DNA of 64,000 bases. It comes from Streptococcus porcinus. GTDB lineage: Bacteria; Bacillota; Bacilli; Lactobacillales; Streptococcaceae. The notes beneath the pieces are model-generated. The model did no database searches, was not told where the DNA came from, and saw nothing but the letters and a program-made list of their open reading frames with translations. A program made the translations under genes and the position numbers. Below are positions 56,424 through 64,000 of this stretch, piece by piece (position 1 is the stretch's first letter; each line of letters begins with the position of its first letter). The stretch is from contig NZ_LS483388.1 of assembly GCF_900475415.1 (NCBI RefSeq), positions 544,001 through 608,000 on the forward strand. Direction: 5' to 3'.

Positions 56424-57713
56424 ATGAAGAAAATTCTATACCTTATCATCACACTTTTTCTGGCTGTTGGCCTTGGTCTAGCAGCATATGCTTATCATGA
56501 AAAACAAATGCAAAAACAAATAGCAAGTGCTGTAATAACAGAAAAGAAAAAGCAACTTGATGGTCCAGAAATGAAATCTATCAAAGTTTTAAAGGTGGGT
56601 AATAAACAGTTCTATTATTTAGCGCCGTTAAAAGATAATAGTTCATTCTATAAAGAAAATTTACCTTTATCTTTGTACCAAAATCTAAGTGATAAAAAAG
56701 AAATTATTTTTATTAAGCCAGAATTCAAAGACACCCCTTTAAATAAGGTCAAAAAGGTCTTTATTCACCAAATAACCTATAAAAAAGAATTATTTAAGCT
56801 TACTAAAAAATCAGATAAAATTATTAGTAGTTATCATTTAAAATCCGATTATAGTCAGTTTAAAGTAACTGATTTAGTCAATGGTCATATTGATCGGATT
56901 GCTCAAGAAATTAAAAAATTAGATCCTGAGGCTGTTTTTGACCCTAGTATCATGGGTAGACTTTCTGAACGCAAAGGAAAGCTATCAGATACGTTGCTGA
57001 TTAATGAAAAAGGGATTATCGTTCAAGACAAGAAGATTATTCCCTTTCAAAATCTGTTTGACGTTATTGATTCTCAGTATCTAAAGGGGCAAATAAAAAA
57101 TGACTATGAACACTATCTGAAAAAGAAAAAAGAAGAAGCAGATGCTAAAGCTTCTAAAGAAAAAATGGTTGCTCTAACCTTTGATGATGGTCCAAATCCT
57201 GCAACTACTCCAAAAGTTTTAGAGTTGCTAAGTAAATATGGCGCTAAAGCAACCTTCTTTATGATGGGATCAAAAATTGCTGGAAATGAAGCACTAGTCA
57301 AAAAAGTACATGATTTAGGTAATGATATTGGTAATCATTCTTGGGATCATCCCAACTTAACTAAGTTAAGCCCAGACCAAGTTAAGTCACAAATTCAATC
57401 AACTAATGATGCCATAGCAAAAGCCTGTGGTCAAAAGCCTATCTACCTAAGGCCACCATACGGTGCAACAAATGAGATGGTAAAACAAGCCTCCGGTATG
57501 AATCAGATGCTGTGGACAGTGGATACCCGTGATTGGGAAAATCATAGTACTGAAGGGATTATGTCAAATATTAAGAGTCAACTACAACCTGGTGGTGTTA
57601 TATTGATGCATGACATTCACCAAACATCAGTAGATGCTTTACCGACTGTTTTGGAGTATCTGAAAAAAGAAGGCTATCGTTGTGTAACGATTAGTCAATT
57701 GATGGGGGAATAA
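56424..57713 (+). CDS. pgdA: Peptidoglycan N-acetylglucosamine deacetylase, PgdA-like
   Basis: Membrane-anchored polysaccharide deacetylase that makes wall glycan resistant to lysozyme. 429 residues: N-terminal transmembrane helix, a linker/RsiV-like region, and a C-terminal NodB domain (from about residue 245). Catalytic motifs are TFDDGPNP, HSWDHPNL (HxxxH), RPPYGA, VDTRDW and LMHDIHQ, all intact. AAGGAG precedes the ATG. By similarity it acts on GlcNAc of peptidoglycan, outside the cell; a different glycan substrate cannot be ruled out. Confidence 0.92.
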   Translation: MKKILYLIITLFLAVGLGLAAYAYHEKQMQKQIASAVITEKKKQLDGPEMKSIKVLKVGNKQFYYLAPLKDNSSFYKENLPLSLYQNLSDKKEIIFIKPEFKDTPLNKVKKVFIHQITYKKELFKLTKKSDKIISSYHLKSDYSQFKVTDLVNGHIDRIAQEIKKLDPEAVFDPSIMGRLSERKGKLSDTLLINEKGIIVQDKKIIPFQNLFDVIDSQYLKGQIKNDYEHYLKKKKEEADAKASKEKMVALTFDDGPNPATTPKVLELLSKYGAKATFFMMGSKIAGNEALVKKVHDLGNDIGNHSWDHPNLTKLSPDQVKSQIQSTNDAIAKACGQKPIYLRPPYGATNEMVKQASGMNQMLWTVDTRDWENHSTEGIMSNIKSQLQPGGVILMHDIHQTSVDALPTVLEYLKKEGYRCVTISQLMGE

Positions 57714-57738
57714 AAAAGTAGTTCGGTTACAATTGAAA

Positions 57739-57785
57739 TAGCTCTTAGAAATGCTTTTATTGCAGTTTTTCTAAGGGCTTTTTTC
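57739..57785 (+). terminator. Terminator after pgdA
   Basis: AGCTCTTAGAAA pairs with TTTCTAAGGGCT (one wobble) and runs into T6. Confidence 0.85.
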
Positions 57786-57797
57786 TTGAATAAAAGA

Positions 57798-57842
57798 AAA
57801 AAATTGAAGAAAAACTAGTCGCAGTGGACTTTTTCTTCAATC
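57798..57842 (-). terminator. Terminator of the minus-strand DEAD-box gene
   Basis: ATTGAAGAAAAA (from 57803) and TTTTTCTTCAAT (to 57841) form a stem with inner AGTC/GACT pairing; U-run on the minus strand. Confidence 0.8.
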
Positions 57843-57867
57843 TAAATCAAAATCTTAAATAAATTTT

Positions 57868-58950
57868 TTATTTTTGTTGTAATTTCTGGTTACGCAAGGT
57901 TAATTCTGAGACTGGGGCAAACTTTTTTAATTTCTTGATGTCTTCGGGATGATTAACAAAGGTAATAACTATCCCTTTATTCCCCATTCTACCGGTCCTG
58001 CCAGCTCGATGAGTGTAGTTTTCCTTATCACGGGCTACTTCAAAATTAATAACATACTCAAGCTGATCAATATCAATGCCTCGAGCAACTAAATCAGTAG
58101 CTAATAAGAGTGAAATGTCATCATTCTTAAATTTTTCAAGAATTGCTTTTCGAAATTTCACACTGATATCGCTAGCAAGAGAAACAGCATTTGTTCCCAT
58201 ATATTGTAATTTTTCTTCACTTGCTCCTAAATCGGATAGACTATTAAAGAAAACTAGGGCCCGAAAGCTAGGGATATTGGCAAATTTTCGTAAAAGGTCA
58301 AGGCGATCACGTTTATCTACCGTTATATAGTAGTGCTCGATAGAGGTTAACTTTTGATGAGATAAGTCAATAGTTACCGTGTCGGTAGCTAAAACATCTT
58401 TTGAAACTTTATCAGTTGCGCTCATGTAGATCATTTGATGGTTCTTAGGGACGTGATGAGAAATTTTTTGAACAAAACGATATTGTGAGTCGCCTAGAAG
58501 TTCATCAAATTCATCTAATACAATAGTCTCTACATTCATCATTTTAATTTTTTTATGTTGAATTAACTCATAAACCCGACCTGGAGTACCAATTATAATT
58601 TGGGGGCCTTTTTTGAGGCGTTCGATTTGTCTTTTCTGACTTGTACCAGAAATAAAGAGTTGAGCGATTATTCCTAATGGCTCAGCCCATTCTTTGGTAA
58701 CGTCAAATATTTGACCGGCCAATTCTGTATTTGGGGCTAGAATTAACAATTGCTGGGCTTTCTTACCTTCAATCTTTAATAGGCTTGGTAAGAGATAGGC
58801 TAAGGTTTTACCGGTTCCAGTTGGGCTAATACCCAATACATTTTTGCCTTGGCGAATTGGTTCAAAGGCTTGTTCTTGAATAGGGGTTAACTGTGCGATT
58901 TGACTCTTGGCAAATTGATCTTGCCAAATTTGGGGAAATTCTTTTAACAT
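57868..58950 (-). CDS. DEAD-box-type RNA helicase with a DEFD motif
   Basis: A 360-residue helicase core without the C-terminal RNA-binding tail of CshA. Motif I is SPTGTGKTLA, Ia is APNTELAGQ, Ib is TPGRVYEL, motif II is DEFD (in IVLDEFDELL) instead of DEAD, III is SAT, V is ATDLVARGIDI, and VI is HRAGRTGR. The catalytic Asp-Glu-x-Asp residues are kept, so ATPase activity is likely. Probably acts in ribosome assembly or RNA turnover; the specific role is unknown. AAAAGGA before the ATG. Convergent with pgdA. Confidence 0.9.
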   Translation of the reverse strand: MLKEFPQIWQDQFAKSQIAQLTPIQEQAFEPIRQGKNVLGISPTGTGKTLAYLLPSLLKIEGKKAQQLLILAPNTELAGQIFDVTKEWAEPLGIIAQLFISGTSQKRQIERLKKGPQIIIGTPGRVYELIQHKKIKMMNVETIVLDEFDELLGDSQYRFVQKISHHVPKNHQMIYMSATDKVSKDVLATDTVTIDLSHQKLTSIEHYYITVDKRDRLDLLRKFANIPSFRALVFFNSLSDLGASEEKLQYMGTNAVSLASDISVKFRKAILEKFKNDDISLLLATDLVARGIDIDQLEYVINFEVARDKENYTHRAGRTGRMGNKGIVITFVNHPEDIKKLKKFAPVSELTLRNQKLQQK

Positions 58951-59104
58951 TCTAGGTCCTTTTAACTTTCTTACTATATATTATAGCATGAAATAGTGTT
59001 AGTTTCTAAGTATAGTTAAGCTCAATTTTAAAATCGGATTAGATAGCCATATTGTTTGAATTTTGGTAAAATATACCGAAGACTTTTTAGAGATGGAGTA
59101 AAGA

Positions 59105-59740
59105 ATGAATAAGAAACCGATTATTATAGGTGTTACAGGTGGGTCTGGAGGCGGAAAAACAAGTGTATCACGAGCAATTTTAGATCATTTTCCTAATGCA
59201 AGAATTGCTATGATTCAACATGATTCTTATTATCGGGATCAAGCTCATTTAAGTTTTGAAGAAAGAGTAAAGACGAATTATGATCACCCATTAGCTTTTG
59301 AAACTGATTTTATGATTGAACAGCTAAAAGAATTATTAGAAGGACGACCGGTTGATATTCCGATATATGATTATAAAGCACATACTCGGAGTCATAAAAC
59401 CTTCCGTCAAGAGCCACAAGATGTTATTATTGTCGAAGGAATCCTAGTATTAGAGGATGAGCGATTACGTAATTTAATGGATATCAAACTTTTCGTTGAT
59501 ACTGATGATGATATTCGAATTATTCGTCGTATTAAACGTGATATGATGGAACGTGGTAGAAGTTTAGATAGTATTATTGAACAGTACACAACTGTTGTAA
59601 AACCTATGTATCATCAATTTATTGAGCCAAGTAAACGTTATGCAGATATTATTGTGCCTGAAGGTGTGAGTAATGTCGTAGCTATTGATTTAATCAATAC
59701 GAAAATTGCAAGTATATTAGCGGAATATCAAGGTGAATAG
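59105..59740 (+). CDS. udk: Uridine kinase
   Basis: Phosphorylates uridine and cytidine in pyrimidine salvage. 211 residues. P-loop is [21 protein letters not shown] and [10 protein letters not shown] contact the nucleoside, and VEGILVLED and [12 protein letters not shown] follow. GGAG lies eight bases before the ATG. The next small gene overlaps its last eight bases, so the two are co-transcribed. Confidence 0.97.
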   Translation: MNKKPIIIGVTGGSGGGKTSVSRAILDHFPNARIAMIQHDSYYRDQAHLSFEERVKTNYDHPLAFETDFMIEQLKELLEGRPVDIPIYDYKAHTRSHKTFRQEPQDVIIVEGILVLEDERLRNLMDIKLFVDTDDDIRIIRRIKRDMMERGRSLDSIIEQYTTVVKPMYHQFIEPSKRYADIIVPEGVSNVVAIDLINTKIASILAEYQGE

Positions 59741-60026
59741 TTTAAGAGGAATTCTAGCACTTCTCAGTGTATTATTGTTTTGGAACTTAATTGTTTTTGT
59801 GGTCTATGGGGTTGATAAAAGCAGAGCAATTAAAGGTCAATGGCGTATCTCAGAATCAACTTTAATCGTAATGACTCTCTTTTTTGGAGGACTAGGTGCT
59901 TGGCTTGGCGCTAAAATATTTCACCATAAAACACAGAAATGGTACTTTCAAGTGGTTTGGTGCATAGGACTAGTTATTCTTGTGATACTGGGATATTTTA
60001 TTTATTTTTACTCTGGTCTCAATTAA
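59733..60026 (+). CDS. DUF1294 family membrane protein
   Basis: A 97-residue protein with three to four predicted helices. It contains the DUF1294 pattern: an N-terminal helix, [17 protein letters not shown], then [24 protein letters not shown]. Function unknown. It begins with a GTG overlapping the udk stop region by eight bases, which indicates translational coupling. Confidence 0.85.
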   Translation: MNSLRGILALLSVLLFWNLIVFVVYGVDKSRAIKGQWRISESTLIVMTLFFGGLGAWLGAKIFHHKTQKWYFQVVWCIGLVILVILGYFIYFYSGLN

Positions 60027-60092
60027 GCTATTGAAAGTAGGCTATTCAGATTTTGAATGGCAAAGGTAACATTTAAAGAAAAAAATTTCTTG

Positions 60093-60101
60093 TGGTATAA
60101 T
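60093..60101 (+). promoter_or_regulatory. Leaderless-type promoter of the GAF-protein/dnaX unit
   Basis: TGgTATAAT (60093-60101), six bases, then ATG at 60108. A TTAAAG at 60073-60078 could serve as a weak -35. Confidence 0.7.
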
Positions 60102-60107
60102 AGAACA

Positions 60108-60605
60108 ATGAATATGACGACAAAAGAAAAAAATTATCAACTCATGATTGCTCAGGCGCAGGCATTATTTGCCAACGAAGATAATGCTATGGCAAATTTA
60201 GCAAATGCTAGTGCCTTATTAATGGCTAGTTTACCGTACTCTGTTTTTTCGGGTTTTTATTTATTCGATGGAAAAGAGCTCATTCTAGGCCCTTTTCAAG
60301 GTGGTGTTTCCTGTGTTCGGATTGCTCTAGGTAAAGGTGTTTGTGGTCAAGCTGCGCTAGAAGAAAAAACAATTATTGTATCAGATGTCACACAACATGA
60401 AAATTATATTTCCTGTGATTCCAAGGCAATGAGCGAGATTGTGATACCTATGATTAAAAACGGTCACCTATTGGGAGTCTTAGATTTGGACTCTTCAGTA
60501 GTGGATGATTATGATCAATTAGACCGTGTCTACCTGGAGCGATTGGTCGCAATTTTGGTAGAGAATAGCTCTTTCAATTTTGAAATGTTTGGGGTGAACA
60601 ATTAA
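60108..60605 (+). CDS. GAF-domain protein, free methionine-(R)-sulfoxide reductase-like
   Basis: A 165-residue single GAF domain with the three cysteines of fRMsr enzymes: [23 protein letters not shown] and [17 protein letters not shown]. These reduce free methionine-R-sulfoxide. The ATG at 60108 ([10 protein letters not shown]) is six bases after an extended -10. An in-frame ATG at 60057 lies before that promoter. An alternative second ATG is at 60114. The stop overlaps the dnaX start (TAATG), so both are co-transcribed and coupled. Function by similarity. Confidence 0.88.
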   Translation: MNMTTKEKNYQLMIAQAQALFANEDNAMANLANASALLMASLPYSVFSGFYLFDGKELILGPFQGGVSCVRIALGKGVCGQAALEEKTIIVSDVTQHENYISCDSKAMSEIVIPMIKNGHLLGVLDLDSSVVDDYDQLDRVYLERLVAILVENSSFNFEMFGVNN

Positions 60606-62287
60606 TGTACCAAGCTTTATATCGAAAATATCGGAGTCAAACCTTTGCTGAGATGGTTGGACAAAAGGTGGTTTCGACAACTTTAAAACAAGCTGTTTCA
60701 TCAGGCAAAATTAGCCATGCTTATTTATTTTCTGGACCCCGCGGAACGGGTAAAACGAGTGCCGCTAAAATTTTCGCAAAAGCAATGAACTGCCCAAATC
60801 AAGTTGATGGGGAACCTTGCAATCACTGTGATATCTGCCGTGATATTACCAATGGTAGTTTAGAGGATGTGATTGAGATTGATGCAGCTTCAAATAATGG
60901 AGTTGATGAGATTCGTGAGATTCGTGATAAATCAACTTACGCCCCTAGTCGAGCGACTTATAAGGTTTACATTATAGATGAAGTTCATATGTTGTCGAGT
61001 GGCGCTTTCAATGCTCTATTAAAGACTTTGGAAGAACCCAGCCAAAATGTTGTCTTTATCTTAGCTACAACAGAGCTTCATAAAATTCCTGCTACGATTC
61101 TTTCAAGAGTTCAACGATTTGAATTCAAGTCTATCAAACAGAATGACATTAGTAGTCATCTTGCCTGGATTTTAGAAACAGAAGAAATTCCTTATCAAGA
61201 GGGTGCCTTAGATTTGATTGCCCGAAGGGCAGAAGGCGGTATGAGAGATGCCTTATCGATACTGGATCAGGCATTAAGTTTATCATCTGAAAACCAAGTT
61301 GATTTAGCTATTGCTGAAGAAATAACGGGGTCAATTAGTTTAGCCGCTCTAGACACCTATGTGTTCAACCTCCGTCATCACGACGCCCAAGCAGCGCTAT
61401 CAGATCTAGCTACCATTTTTGATAACGGCAAAAGCATGAGTCGGTTTGCTACGGACTTACTCACTTATTTGAGAGATTTATTGGTGGTAAAAGTAGGTGG
61501 TCAGTCCTATTCACAATCTGAGTACTTTCAGGAGAATTTGCAGATTGAAACAGACTCTATTTTTGCTATGATTGCAACGATTACCAAGTATTTACCGGAA
61601 ATTAAAAAAGGCAGTCATCCTAAAATTTATGCTGAAATGATGACCATCGCCTTGTCTAAACCGACTGCTTCAGCTACTGTAGGAATGTCAGAAGAAGTAC
61701 TGACTGATTTGGAAAATTTGCGATCTGAAGTGGCTTTATTAAAAGAGAGTTTAGAATCTTTAGAATCACAGGCTTCGCAAACGCAAGGGAATACAGCTGT
61801 TGCTAGTAAAGTTAATTATTCTCGGAAAACCTTTACCTATAAAGTAGATCGTCAGAAAATTTTGACTATCATGGAGGAAACTGTTCAAGAGCGTGAAAAA
61901 TCACGACAATATCTAGACTCTTTAAAATCAGTGTGGAATGAAATTTTGGATAGTATTCCTCCCCAAGATAGAGCTTTACTTTTAGGCTCAGAGCCAGTCC
62001 TAGCCAATAGTGAAAATGCTATTTTAGCCTTTGAAGCAGCTTTCAATGCGGAGCAAGCTATGAACCGTCAAGATTTAAATGATATATTTGGGAATATTAT
62101 GAGTAAGGCTGCTGGTTTTTCGCCAAATATCCTTGCAGTACCGAGGGCTGATTTTAATCACATTAGATCGGAGTTTGCTAAGCAAATGAAGGCTCAATCA
62201 CAGGAGCCGGTAGAAGAAAAAAAATCCAATGAGATTCCAGAAGAGTTCGGTTTCTTAAAGGATAAAATAAAAACAACAGAGGATTAA
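60605..62287 (+). CDS. dnaX: DNA polymerase III subunits gamma/tau
   Basis: Clamp-loader ATPase of the replisome. 560 residues: Walker A GPRGTGKTSAAKIFA, a four-Cys zinc module (CPNQ...CNHCDIC), Walker B IIDEVHML, the SRVQRFEFK sensor region, and a C-terminal tau part including a coiled segment (LTDLENLRSEVALLKESLE). No early slippery site like that of E. coli is evident, so tau is probably the sole product. Coupled to the GAF gene by an overlapping stop/start. Confidence 0.96.
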   Translation: MYQALYRKYRSQTFAEMVGQKVVSTTLKQAVSSGKISHAYLFSGPRGTGKTSAAKIFAKAMNCPNQVDGEPCNHCDICRDITNGSLEDVIEIDAASNNGVDEIREIRDKSTYAPSRATYKVYIIDEVHMLSSGAFNALLKTLEEPSQNVVFILATTELHKIPATILSRVQRFEFKSIKQNDISSHLAWILETEEIPYQEGALDLIARRAEGGMRDALSILDQALSLSSENQVDLAIAEEITGSISLAALDTYVFNLRHHDAQAALSDLATIFDNGKSMSRFATDLLTYLRDLLVVKVGGQSYSQSEYFQENLQIETDSIFAMIATITKYLPEIKKGSHPKIYAEMMTIALSKPTASATVGMSEEVLTDLENLRSEVALLKESLESLESQASQTQGNTAVASKVNYSRKTFTYKVDRQKILTIMEETVQEREKSRQYLDSLKSVWNEILDSIPPQDRALLLGSEPVLANSENAILAFEAAFNAEQAMNRQDLNDIFGNIMSKAAGFSPNILAVPRADFNHIRSEFAKQMKAQSQEPVEEKKSNEIPEEFGFLKDKIKTTED

Positions 62288-62300
62288 TGATCACTAAAAA

Positions 62301-62331
62301 AAGAAAATTCATGGCAGAATTTTCTTTTTAT
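62301..62331 (+). terminator. Terminator after dnaX
   Basis: AAGAAAATTC (62301-62310), ATGGCA loop, GAATTTTCTT (62317-62326), then TTTTATT. Confidence 0.88.
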
Positions 62332-62340
62332 TGATAGAAT
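62332..62340 (+). promoter_or_regulatory. Leaderless-type promoter of the DUF3272 gene
   Basis: TGaTAGAAT (62332-62340) directly after the dnaX terminator, six bases, then ATG at 62347. Confidence 0.65.
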
Positions 62341-62346
62341 ACCAAT

Positions 62347-62550
62347 ATGACAATTAGACAATTTATAATTATGGCCATTATTTGCGCCTTTGAAACTTAT
62401 TTTTTTAATGAAGCAATTTTTTCAGGTAATTTATTATTTGCTGGCTTTTGGGGCTTTTTGTTGATAAGAGATTTAAGAAAAGCTCATGCCATTACTAAAT
62501 TTGCTAAGAGTTTGTTAGAAGCAACGCGATCTACCAAGAAGAAAGACTAA
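62347..62550 (+). CDS. DUF3272 family small membrane protein
   Basis: A 67-residue protein with two short helices (about 5-20 and 28-42) and a basic tail ending RSTKKKD. The sequence fits the streptococcal DUF3272 family; function unknown. There is no ribosome binding site. The ATG follows an extended -10 by six bases, and the whole upstream space back to the dnaX terminator is only 16 bases. Its last 20 bases overlap the convergent birA gene. Confidence 0.78.
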   Translation: MTIRQFIIMAIICAFETYFFNEAIFSGNLLFAGFWGFLLIRDLRKAHAITKFAKSLLEATRSTKKKD

Positions 62551-63466
62551 TTTCGCCACTTCTTAAGATTTGCTGTTGGCCATCAGCTAGTTGTACTATG
62601 AGATGACCCTGATCTGTAATGTCAATAGCGCGTGCAGTTACTAATTGGTCCTTTTCTAAAAAAGAAACCTCTCTGTCTAGTACTAATGATTTTTCTTTGT
62701 AAACCTTTAAATGGTCTTTAACAGGAATATTAAAAAATAGATTCCATATTTCAATGATTAGTTGATTACGACTGATGGGGGCATTTCCCTGAAAAAGGGA
62801 TCCAGCCTTAGAGCGGATTTCATCAGGAAAAATTGGGATATCGAAATTTAATCCTACACCAATAATAACATCTGTAATTAAGCCTGTTTCAACAGAAGTA
62901 ATAGCTTCGGTAATGATACCGGCTATTTTTTTTTGATCCAAGTAGATATCATTAACCCATTTAATCTGGGTTTCAATGCCTGTTAAACGAGAAATGGCTT
63001 TAACGATACTTGAAGCTACCATTAGTGTATAAGGGTTAAGTTGAGCGTAAGTAACATTTGGTCTTAAATGAAGAGACATGTAGATACCACCTGTATTAGA
63101 TGTAAAAAAGTCACGATTCATTCGACCTTTAGCTTTTTCCTGACTGGTTGCTAGGAATAAATGGGGAGTCTGCTCGTTAGCTGTAATACTATCTTTAGCA
63201 TCTTTCTGGGTTGATATACTATTTGCAGTTAAGGTCACTGGAAAGTCTAAGGCTTGACTAATATAATCAGGTAACAGCAAGTCGCCTCTTACGAGCTTAT
63301 AGCCTTTAACTTTCGATTTCTCAATGACTAATCCTTGATTTTCTAAAGATTTAATAGCTTTCCAGATAGAAGTTCTAGATAAATTAATTTTATCTGCCAA
63401 CACTTCACCACTAACAAATTGATTAGATTCATTTAAAAGAGTATATATTTTTTCAGATGTTTTCAT
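62531..63466 (-). CDS. birA: Bifunctional biotin ligase / biotin operon repressor
   Basis: Attaches biotin to acetyl-CoA carboxylase and represses biotin genes. 311 residues: N-terminal winged helix (SGEVLADKINLSRTSIWKAIKSLE), the ligase domain with ATSQEKAKGRMNRDFF (variant of GRGRRGR), KWVNDIY, KKIAGIITE and GVGLNF, and a C-terminal SH3-like domain. The ATG lies six bases after a TATACT -10 (minus strand) without a ribosome binding site. It converges on, and overlaps by 20 bases, the DUF3272 gene. Confidence 0.94.
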   Translation of the reverse strand: MKTSEKIYTLLNESNQFVSGEVLADKINLSRTSIWKAIKSLENQGLVIEKSKVKGYKLVRGDLLLPDYISQALDFPVTLTANSISTQKDAKDSITANEQTPHLFLATSQEKAKGRMNRDFFTSNTGGIYMSLHLRPNVTYAQLNPYTLMVASSIVKAISRLTGIETQIKWVNDIYLDQKKIAGIITEAITSVETGLITDVIIGVGLNFDIPIFPDEIRSKAGSLFQGNAPISRNQLIIEIWNLFFNIPVKDHLKVYKEKSLVLDREVSFLEKDQLVTARAIDITDQGHLIVQLADGQQQILRSGEISLSSW

Positions 63467-63472
63467 AGTTAT

Positions 63473-63478
63473 AGTATA
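63473..63478 (-). promoter_or_regulatory. Leaderless-type -10 of birA
   Basis: Minus strand TATACT (63478-63473), six bases, then ATG at 63466. No TG extension here. Confidence 0.6.
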
Positions 63479-63563
63479 GCTTATTTTTTGTTCTTTTTAA
63501 AGTTAGAGCTCAAAAAAGCAGTTTATTTAATTAAACAAATATTATAATAAAATAAATAAAGCA

Positions 63564-63602
63564 TTGCAAAAAGAAACTTTTTTGATATAATTAACTAGTT
63601 AA
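63564..63602 (+). promoter_or_regulatory. Zinc-regulated promoter with AdcR operator
   Basis: TTGCAA (63564-63569), a 16-bp spacer and TGaTATAAT (hexamer 63586-63591). TTAACTAGTTAA (63591-63602) matches the AdcR consensus TTAACYRGTTAA exactly and covers the start of transcription, so repression at high zinc is expected. Confidence 0.85.
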
Positions 63603-63621
63603 CTAAAATTTTGGAGGAAAA

Positions 63622-64000
63622 ATGAAAAAACGTACATATTTACTTATAGTAGGACTGACATTATCATGTGGTGCTGCTATCGCTATTAATTTATCGCAGT
63701 CTAAAGAATTATCGAAGACTGTGCCTGGAAGTCAAAAAATCAGCACTGAGGTTCAAAAAAAAGAAAAGGTAGCTGCTTCTAAAAAAAGAAAGGGGACAGC
63801 AGGTGTTGATTATCCGACAAGTGATGGTTTTAAATTAGAGGCTCACTCAAAGATTTTATCTCGGACTGATTCAGGGATTGTAGTAGAACATGGCAATCAT
63901 TCCCATTTCATTTTCTATAAAGATTTACAGGGGACTGCTTTTGCCTATTTGATACCTGAGGGTGCAAGTCTAAGTAAGCCATCCGAACTGACGATGAAAT
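63622..64000 (+). CDS. Histidine-triad surface protein, zinc-regulated, 3' end missing
   Basis: Only 126 residues are visible. A signal peptide or anchor (MKKRTYLLIVGLTLSCGAAIA) is followed by a Lys/Ser-rich linker. Then comes a domain with HGNHSHF, the HxxHxH zinc-binding triad of Pht/HtpA-type streptococcal proteins, within a typical context (ILSRTDSGIVVEHGNHSHFIFYKDL). GGAGG precedes the ATG. The perfect AdcR operator supports a role in zinc capture at the surface. It could be a Pht protein or the leucine-rich Slr/Blr type, which also starts with a triad motif; the missing part would decide. Confidence 0.85.
   Translation, partial: MKKRTYLLIVGLTLSCGAAIAINLSQSKELSKTVPGSQKISTEVQKKEKVAASKKRKGTAGVDYPTSDGFKLEAHSKILSRTDSGIVVEHGNHSHFIFYKDLQGTAFAYLIPEGASLSKPSELTMK

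Noticed and set aside
62213..62224. Run of eight A near the end of dnaX as a programmed slippage site
   Set aside because: It lies about 20 codons before the stop, where a shift would change almost nothing; unlike the E. coli site it does not separate gamma from tau.
1..64000. tRNA/rRNA genes, CRISPR arrays, insertion sequences, prophage or integrative elements
   Set aside because: Looked for characteristic sequences, repeat arrays and transposase or integrase motifs; none seen.

Overview
The window is a 64-kb piece of a low-GC Gram-positive chromosome. Protein content and order point to a Streptococcus, most likely of the pyogenic group (S. uberis / S. parauberis / S. pyogenes-like). The evidence is NADP-dependent GapN, a PerR-controlled PmtA metal ATPase, a plsC-comEA-comEC-holA cluster, CoiA-PepF-PrsA, SigX (cin-box) promoters, an AdcR operator and a class Ib nrdHEF operon. 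Species assignment is inference. There are no rRNA or tRNA genes, CRISPR arrays, insertion sequences or phage genes, so this is core chromosome with a few lineage-specific secreted proteins.

Layout. 0-4.4 kb: recN (5' end missing), degV, a YpmR/YpmS-like pair and hup. 4.5-9 kb: a class B acid phosphatase behind a cre-overlapped promoter, an unknown secreted protein on the minus strand, and pmtA behind two PerR boxes. 9-12 kb: gpmA, niaR-niaX and a formate/nitrite transporter. 12-20 kb: pbp2b, a frameshifted recR, ddl, murF, a membrane protein and prfC. 20-26 kb: two tandem DUF6287-like surface proteins, cshA and kup. 26-33 kb: a minus-strand tRNA methyltransferase / small membrane protein / GIY-YIG operon, then plsC, comEA, comEC, holA and sodA. 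33-44 kb: a serine beta-lactamase-like protein, queA, nagB, rsuA, an MFS exporter, coiA, pepF, a HAD phosphatase, an O-methyltransferase and prsA. 44-52 kb: T-box-controlled alaS, a ClC channel and nrdF/nrdE/nrdH (minus). 52-64 kb: ptsH-ptsI, gapN, a peptidoglycan deacetylase, a divergent DEAD-box helicase, udk, a free-Met-sulfoxide-reductase-like GAF protein, dnaX, a DUF3272 protein, birA and the start of a zinc-regulated histidine-triad surface protein.

Regulation is unusually readable. Operators that fit known regulators sit on good sigma-A promoters: PerR (pmtA), NiaR (niaX), NagR (nagB), NrdR (nrdH), AdcR (histidine-triad protein), a cre-like site (aphA), a T-box (alaS) and SigX boxes (comEA, coiA). 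Together they link this segment to metal, niacin, amino-sugar, deoxynucleotide and competence control.

The most interesting pattern is not a gene. Eight genes (tRNA1Val methyltransferase, holA, rsuA, an O-methyltransferase, clc, the GAF protein, the DUF3272 protein and birA) have a -10 hexamer, extended with TGn in seven of them, followed by exactly six bases and then the ATG, with no ribosome binding site. Transcription should start at or next to the A of ATG, giving leaderless mRNAs. Other oddities are a one-base deletion that truncates recR, a pbp2b with no convincing canonical start codon, and AUG-stop minimal ORFs with good ribosome binding sites in the leaders of prfC and alaS.
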